A stretch of 64,000 nucleotides of DNA, from contig NBIV01000179.1 of NCBI GenBank assembly GCA_003194525.1, positions 62,001-126,000 on the forward strand. The letters run 5' to 3'. Positions 58,370-64,000 of this stretch are shown here, piece by piece. Positions within the stretch are counted from its first letter, which is position 1. The number at the start of each line of letters is the position of its first letter. Source of the DNA: Gracilariopsis chorda. Lineage: Eukaryota; Rhodophyta; Florideophyceae; Gracilariales; Gracilariaceae. The translations under genes and the position numbers were made by a program. The notes below the pieces were generated by a model that worked only from the letters and a program-made list of their open reading frames with translations, searched no databases and was not told the origin of the DNA.

Positions 58370-59930
58370 GTGGCAGAGTTCTATGACGCCTATCCGCCCC
58401 TCTTTGAGGTGATAAGCCGTTTATCATATGCCGATAGGTCAAACCCATGTATTGCTGCTTACGCATGGCTCTCCTCTGTGTATGGTCACTTCCAAAATGT
58501 GCCACATTGGCCTAATGCTTTCCGTGAATCTCGTAGTGTTCAGCTGTACTACCTTGGACCATCTGCTAGTAATCAATCCAGTTTAGTACCACCGCTATCC
58601 TTTGCTGGCACTCCATCCGCCGCCCCGAATCAGGCATGGTCACAGCCAAACAATAGTCCTTTGTCTCAGCCACACACACCGGTAATTGCAACAATTACCA
58701 ACCAAGTTGTAAACGGAACTCCTTCGTCGAATGTTCCCATTACTGGAACCACAAGCTACCCAACTTTGGACACATCGAAGAAGGCCGCATCGGTGAAAAT
58801 TTACTTCACAGACTCTAAGTTTACTGGGGATAAGAACCAATCAGTTTTTCATACCTTCAGGTATTACGAAGTTTGTGTTACGCAGTACGAACTTTCGTCG
58901 GAACAGAAGAAGAACTTCTTAGTTTCGCTCTCCGTGGGACTTGCCAGGGACTACTACTTTGAGAACACCCATAATGGTATGAACTCCGAAGACCAAAACA
59001 AGGTTATGCTTCTGGCGTATGACAATGATGCTAGGCAGCTTCCCACACAGGCACAGTTAGAACGCATCACCATGGAAAAGTTCATGAACGACGAAGACAT
59101 TGCATCTACCGACATTGTACTTACCAAGTTGGTTGATAAGATCAACGTCCTTACCCCACAGGCTCCTCCCAAATTTCGTTCTAACGAGCATAAGAAGATA
59201 TTTCTTCGCAAGGCAGTTCTGACCAAGGCCCGGGCTTCTACACCTATTAGTCAAATGACAACCACTAGGTTTATCTTCAATCGATTTGTTACGGCACTCC
59301 GAGAACAGATCCAATTATCGAAGAGCTAAAGGAAACCTCAGAGTCTAAGACATAATACCAGCAGTATGGAGTACCGCCCTGTAACCACAAAGGTCGTTTC
59401 CTACCGAGGAACAGAAGGAATAACCCAATTGGTAAAGATGGTCGATGCATGCTTTGTACGATTTTTGGGACAGATGATCATTTCTTTCGATTACATTCAG
59501 ATTCTAATCACAGATTCAGATATGCCAGAAATGGTGTGATGACTTCTCTCCAGAAAGGTGAATCCTCTGTAAATGTACTATCGGAAGTTGTCAACTCGCT
59601 CCAGGATCATGATTGTGAGGTCGAACCCATACAGGAAGACCAAGTGGTGAACACAAACTACGAAGAGCTCGAAGCGTTCCAAACGCTAACAGCAACATCG
59701 GGCTCAGATATGGATAAGGACACAGCTCAAGATGAAGCCACTACTACCCATTTCGTCGATGAAGCACAAGCTCGCAAATCCCAACCAGATTCACATCACC
59801 GCCTCGAATTAAAAACTTCTGCTTCAAGGATGGGCAGGATTTTCCACTGGGTGCTTAATGTAGTGCAAACCTCGTGGGTGGAGAGACACTCAAGGTGTTC
59901 GAAGCCTTGTTCCCCGGGTGGGTAGCTTGG
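58370..59930 (+). pseudogene. gag region of element E
   Basis: A 319-codon open frame has a Pro/Ser/Asn-rich N-terminal half and a helical C-terminal half (FTDSKFTGDKNQSVFHTFRY, and further on KNFLVSLSVGLARDYYFE), which reads like a retrotransposon capsid domain. About 100 bases downstream a short patch with CMLCTIFGTDDHFF resembles a zinc knuckle. Family below LTR retrotransposon level is not assigned. Fossil, a few breaks. Confidence 0.6.
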
Positions 59931-60600
59931 CTCGCAGAACCCTCCATATTGTGGTGCAATCCCGGTGTGGGAAAGGCACCCAAGGCAGCTCGAAGCCTTG
60001 CTCTCTTGGAGAGGTAGGCCCAGCTGGGTAGAGCCCTCCGTGTCCCGTATGACGGGTGTAACTCCGTCGGGAGCCTGGATGTACCTCGGAGGTTTAGGGG
60101 TTAGAACGGGTCGGAACCACGGCTGGTACGGAAGTAGCCTGCGAGCAGGGGAACAAAAGAGGGAAAGGGACCACCCGACGGGGGCGTGCGGAAAGCGGGA
60201 ACAGACCCCGGAGGAGGGTGCCGATACACACGCACGAACACGCACCGCGCGGCGGTTAGTAGATATGAGGGGAAGAGATGGTCTCACGGTCTCACGACAC
60301 ACGTCGGTAATATCAATACCCAAAACTGGGGCGGATATAGGGCCTGTACTGGCGGTCACACGACAACAATGAATACCACGAGTGGTCACAACCCACTGGG
60401 TACGACGAGCACGGTCTCCTCGGTGGTGCGAGTCGGGTGAAACTACCGGGCAAGCGGTGTACCTCCGCGAGGAGTTAGACACTTCGCATGGCGAATAGAG
60501 TCAGAGCCGAACCCGTTCTTCTCTTCTTAGTGAGCTCGCCGTCGTGCGGCCGACGCTCAAGTACTAGGTCAGTGCAGTACAGTAGGTAGTGCACTAGCCT
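59856..60600 (+). repeat. R1-related LTR-like repeat, diverged copy
   Basis: It begins TGTAGTGCAAACC, like the R1 copy at 61714. It shares spaced blocks with it (GGGCTCTG/GAGCCCTCC-type block, GTAACTCC, CACCCGN-GGG, GCGGAAAGCGGRAACAGACC) and an ending with CTTAGTG. It is clearly related but much more diverged. Confidence 0.5.
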
Positions 60601-61713
60601 AAGTAAAATTAACCCCTAAACTACACTAAAATAAGTAGCCATTTTGGGCCCCCTGGCCGGGGCTGTAGCCACGTGTCCACCACCCTTGCCAGGCAAGTAC
60701 CACAAAATATGAATGTTCCCATAACCACCCTGGGTAACCCGATCGCTAATTAGCCCGGTAAACGGGGGCTAAAATTCATGCATCCCGCTTCATCGCTCGC
60801 ACCGAGTACACCTCAGATATGAGTTTCACCATCGCCCGTACGCGGGAATGTATTGCACTACACATATCACACGGTGTCGGGTGCAAAACAGACTGTGACT
60901 TCGGACACACCATGGATGTGGGGGGTCGTGTTCAATATCCAGGTACGTAAAGGGTTGGCGCGTTCCGCGTAGGAGCTGTAGCAACGGTATTACAAGGAGG
61001 AAAAAGGGAAAACAAGAGAGAAAGGAATCCGTAAGCACGGTGCTCTACAGATCCCAGAAGAGGGGTTCTCGTAGCCACGAGAGAGACGAAATAACGAAAA
61101 AATAACCCTATACAGGGGCGAAAGAATGTCCTAGATTCGCAGAAAAAACAACAGGAAAAACACAAGTAAATAAAGCGGGTCACTTCGGGCCAGACTGCCT
61201 GGATGACCCTGAAGGGTTGGTACTACCCTACCCAGTCGTGGTTCCTCCCGAATAGGATACGTAAGCTCACGTAGGCGGCAGGCACCAGAGCCGACACTCT
61301 GCAAAGATTAATCCTCAAGGATGAGCCTCAGTTGCCTTTAATAGGAGGAGGTGATGGCGAGGAGCCATCACCTAAGTAGGCAAGCCCAATGTGTCTGACA
61401 CTAGGGTGTGCAGGGCATCACACGTGGCATTTCCCAGATCGGGAGATGCGCGAGCCTCCTAATGAGGAAAACAAGTACAAAAATTATAAGTAAAAAAGCC
61501 TAAAATACTGAGAAAGTTCTATGCAACGATCCGTCTATTCCGATATCTTCCAGGTTACCATATATTGGTACACGTCAGACCTGTATCCACAGCCGTGGCA
61601 TCCCAGCAGGGACACTGTATCTCATAGCCAACACTCCCGAATCACACGGGATGCATGTGATATATTATACCCATCTTCGCTAAGTCGCATGAAGTGCATT
61701 GCACTACACTTAA
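60601..61713. other. Non-coding sequence between R1-type repeats
   Basis: No stable coding frame is present. It contains two outward-facing TTGCACTACA motifs (60852 and 61699 regions), the reversed R1 start, suggesting further LTR ends. Nothing else is identified. Confidence 0.4.
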
Positions 61714-62311
61714 TGTAGTGCAAACCCTGAAAGTTGGATATCACATTCAAGGTGACCGGGGCCTTGGTCCCTGTGGAGGCAGATTCAGTAACAGAGCCCT
61801 CTGTATTTCTGTAATACGGGCGTAACTCCATAGGTATTTTAGATTGACCACAGAGGTGGATGAAGAAAGGTAAACCAGAGCCCGAAAGACGGTAAAACCA
61901 GATATCGGTGTGCCACGCGATACGGTGGTTTAGAGTATACCCGGTGAAGGGTGCCTTCCAACGACGGTGAAAAACCACCCGGTGGGTCGTGCGAAAAGCG
62001 GAAACAGACCTGACAAAGAGTGCACATGCACGGGATGTAGCGAAAGAATTACCAAATAAAGGGGCGATAACAGTACCACACGGTAGATAATGTCACACGC
62101 CAATTATAACACAGAGTATCTGTAGCTTTACTGAGCGGGTGAGTTGGGCGAACCGAATGCCGTGACTCCCCGCAAGTAGTAGTACATGGCGCAACGACGT
62201 CACAATCCAGAACCGGATACCTCAGGTGGAATTGAACAGTTATGAATTACCGAAATCTCGGGTTAGCTTTACTTAGTGCTCTCGACGACGAAGTCGCGCT
62301 CACCTAAATAG
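61714..62311 (+). repeat. R1 repeat, solo-LTR-like copy
   Basis: It matches the reverse complement of 5961-6556 over full length. It starts TGTAGTGCAA, with the reversed motif TTGCACTACA five bases upstream, forming a 10-bp inverted repeat around CTTAA. It lies directly before the integrase tail of element E. Confidence 0.65.
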
Positions 62312-62324
62312 TTACGCAGCAGTA

Positions 62325-62930
62325 ATGGAACGTTCCGTCAATTTCACGGCTTTAAAGGAAAGAGTTGCTGAACTACACCCCCTGGTGCAAAGCGCCATCT
62401 CAAACAACTGCGCCTCTTCGCGTACCTGGGCTTCAAATTGGCAGCTTCCTAACTTCTCATGCGGTGATTTTGTTCTTGTTGCACGGGAAGAATTTTACCC
62501 GGGTGAAAAGCATCCTTTACGTTGACGGGAGCCAAGAAAAAGCACGAATGCTCTCTTTAACTCTGTATTTCAGGTTGAAGACCTCCGAAATGGTTCAATG
62601 AATGCAGTTCATGGCTGTCGTTTGCAGTTCTACCACGACCCGTCCTTCGACAAGGAAGAAATCATGCTACAAGTCATCTTTTCTGAGACTGGGATGCCAG
62701 TCTTGCAACGTTTGAAACTTGTTGATACAAAGAAAGAACTACATGTTCTTGTACGCTGAAAACGTTTGGAAAGTAGTGAGGATTCATTAGAACCTTCGGC
62801 ACAAACTTACTCGGACGTTTCGGAGATGTTGCTTTGGCTGCCCCGCCGTACGTCCATTTTTTCTTTACTTGGAAAAAGTGCAAAACAGGAACTTTCTCTC
62901 TGAAGAAGAGGAGTGTAGTGGGTGGCAAGC
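62325..62930 (+). pseudogene. Integrase C-terminal tail of element E
   Basis: Blocks in order: ALKERVAELHPLVQSAI, FSCGDFVLVAREEFYPGEK (integrase C-terminal beta-barrel type), AVHGCRLQFYHDPSF, and later chromodomain-like patches with a conserved EPSAQTYSDVSEM-type ending. This layout is well known in Ty3/gypsy elements of several protist groups. Fossil, a few breaks. Confidence 0.6.
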
Positions 62931-63173
62931 ATTCTACTAGAAGTAGCCACGCAATTCAAGGAATGGATGAATTGTTATGAATTCGTTCTATCATCTATCA
63001 TAGTCCACGCAAGATAACTACCCTCTGCCTAAAAGGTGTTTCCGAATAGGGAAAGACCTGAATAGTATATAAGATAGAGATACAACACCACTAAGTAAAG
63101 TAGAGGCATCGAACTACGAAGTCTCGACTTCACAACCAACCGCCCGCGCCTTCCGACCGTAAGAGGGCATACT

Positions 63174-63349
63174 ACTCTACACCTTCGGGAGAACAAGAAC
63201 ATAAACAAGAGGAACAGCAATAAAGTCTACAAAATTGTTTGTGTGCTATTGCGAGTTGGGGATTGCTCCCTCAAGTCCTCACAGGTTATTCTCCAACCTT
63301 CACTAGTTGGTCGTCCACCAGCTTTGGGCTGACAAAAACCACAATAATC
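63174..63349 (+). repeat. Right terminal block of element E (R-U5-like)
   Basis: Partner of 57917-58091, with the same AATAAA context. TATA-like GTATATAAG at about 63066 precedes it. Confidence 0.65.
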
Positions 63350-63878
63350 TAGTGGGTCTCCTGGGGGATAGGGGCTTTAGTTATATAGGGATACTACGCT
63401 ACCTTTGGGATACTAAGGTCTGTCAGTGAGGGACGTGGCGCGCAGATAATGTACGTTAGTTCTTCTCTGTCAGTGGCGCACTTGTACCTGCGTTCACAAC
63501 AGTACGTTGACGTAATGTTGCATATACTGCTGCTCTTTCGAGTAAAGCGCTCAATACAAGTATCGCTGCACAAGCTCGCATCAGTATGTGGCCGCAAACT
63601 TTTGTAGCGCAGTCGTTTCACAGTAACACCAGTCGCACTCCTTCTCAATAGACGAATGATATATATATATCATTAACTTGAAGTCCTACTGCGCCACTGA
63701 CTCCATACGGTATCCCTCACCCCGCTCGTCTACACTACTACAGTGCTACGCGCTCGTCCTGCACCAATACCACACACGTACACTAAGCACAGCGCCGCCG
63801 CAAAGCCGCAACAAGCGCCGCAACAAACAACAAAACACAACGCCAGCCGCCCCCCCGACAAAGAAGGGGCGCGCGCGC
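63350..63878. other. Intergenic, no gene seen
   Basis: It contains an ATATATATATAT run near 63660 and becomes GC-rich to the right, as the presumed 3' flank of the gene that starts beyond the window. Confidence 0.5.
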
Positions 63879-64000
63879 CTAACGAAAAACGGACGCCAGT
63901 TTGCACGAGCTCTTGGCGAACATGGAGCGCAGCCGCGTGGCCTGTGCCGCGCGCGTCTTGGCGCCGCCGTGCGCGCCGTGCTCGCGCTCCGCTCGTTCCG
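63879..64000 (-). CDS. C-terminal end of a GC-rich gene leaving the window (39 residues seen)
   Basis: On the minus strand one frame enters from the right edge and ends in TAG at 63881-63879. It reads ERAEREHGAHGGAKTRAAQA, then TRLRSMFAKSSCKLASVFR. The strong GC bias and Arg/Ala content match the bZIP and anoctamin exons. Too short to identify; it could also be a chance frame. Confidence 0.35.
   Translation of the reverse strand, partial: ERAEREHGAHGGAKTRAAQATRLRSMFAKSSCKLASVFR

Larger units (their letters stand above)
57780..63360 (+). mobile_element. Retroelement E, gutted, with R1-type LTRs inside
   Basis: A related terminal block occurs at 57917-58091 and 63174-63349. Just inside the left block is gag (58370-59930), and just inside the right block is an integrase tail (62325-62930). 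Most of pol is absent, replaced by two R1-type LTR-like pieces (59856-60600 and 61714-62311) and non-coding sequence. An LTR element from which internal sequence was lost or replaced by later insertions explains the layout. It is old and heavily broken. Alternatively the two ends come from two different copies of one family. Confidence 0.5.

Noticed and set aside
59796-60482. 228-codon minus-strand frame
   Set aside because: It runs across the R1-related LTR-like repeat. Composition is GC-driven and no domain is present.

Overview
This is a repeat-rich eukaryotic nuclear window with short gene islands. The anoctamin gene has two short GT-AG introns (94 and 86 bp). Three secreted-protein genes carry TATA boxes. 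The rest is mostly chromovirus-type Ty3/gypsy elements, a DIRS-like element, Tc1/mariner and pogo transposons, and decayed repeats. No rRNA, CRISPR or operon structure is visible. An intron-poor, transposon-laden genome of this kind would fit a multicellular red alga (a Chondrus-like florideophyte) or another alga or protist. That is an inference from genome style, not from a marker gene.

Layout. 1-3.9 kb: 3' end of chromovirus A, followed by a large coding region on the opposite strand. 3.9-6.6 kb: a decayed retroelement and a solo-LTR-like repeat (R1, reversed). 6.7-16.7 kb: chromovirus B, with 5' LTR, primer-binding site, gag, pol, chromodomain, an opposite-strand coding region related to that of A, a polypurine tract and a cut 3' LTR. 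16.7-21.0 kb: element C (gag to early integrase). 21.0-28.2 kb: no convincing gene, with LTR-like leaders and decayed coding patches. 28.4-29.7 kb: a Tc1/mariner copy, bracketed by an inverted repeat that contains a hairpin. 30.7-33.3 kb: a secreted cysteine-rich protein gene built on 420-bp tandem repeats. 36.6-37.2 kb: a secreted protein with an acidic middle and a strongly cationic segment. 39.3-46.75 kb: a DIRS-like element split by a nearly complete chromovirus D with a 5-bp target duplication. 48.4-49.1 kb: a secreted protein resembling a carbohydrate-binding module. 50.1-51.1 kb: a bZIP factor. 52.0-54.8 kb: an anoctamin (TMEM16) with three exons. 55.7-57.2 kb: a pogo/Tigger transposase relic. 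57.8-63.35 kb: retroelement E, with gag at one end and an integrase tail at the other and two R1-type LTRs between them. 63.88-64.0 kb: the 3' end of a minus-strand gene leaving the window.

How it fits together. The host genes fall into two groups. Three TATA-driven secreted-protein genes (cysteine-rich repeat, cationic peptide-like, carbohydrate-binding-like) lie at 30.7-49.1 kb and suggest wall or defence functions (inference). A GC-rich pair (bZIP, anoctamin) on the minus strand shares a recurrent TGACAGCGC motif in its flanks. The most unusual feature is the opposite-strand coding region found at the same place, between the chromodomain and the 3' LTR, in two clearly different chromoviruses. 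Its short motifs keep their order in both.
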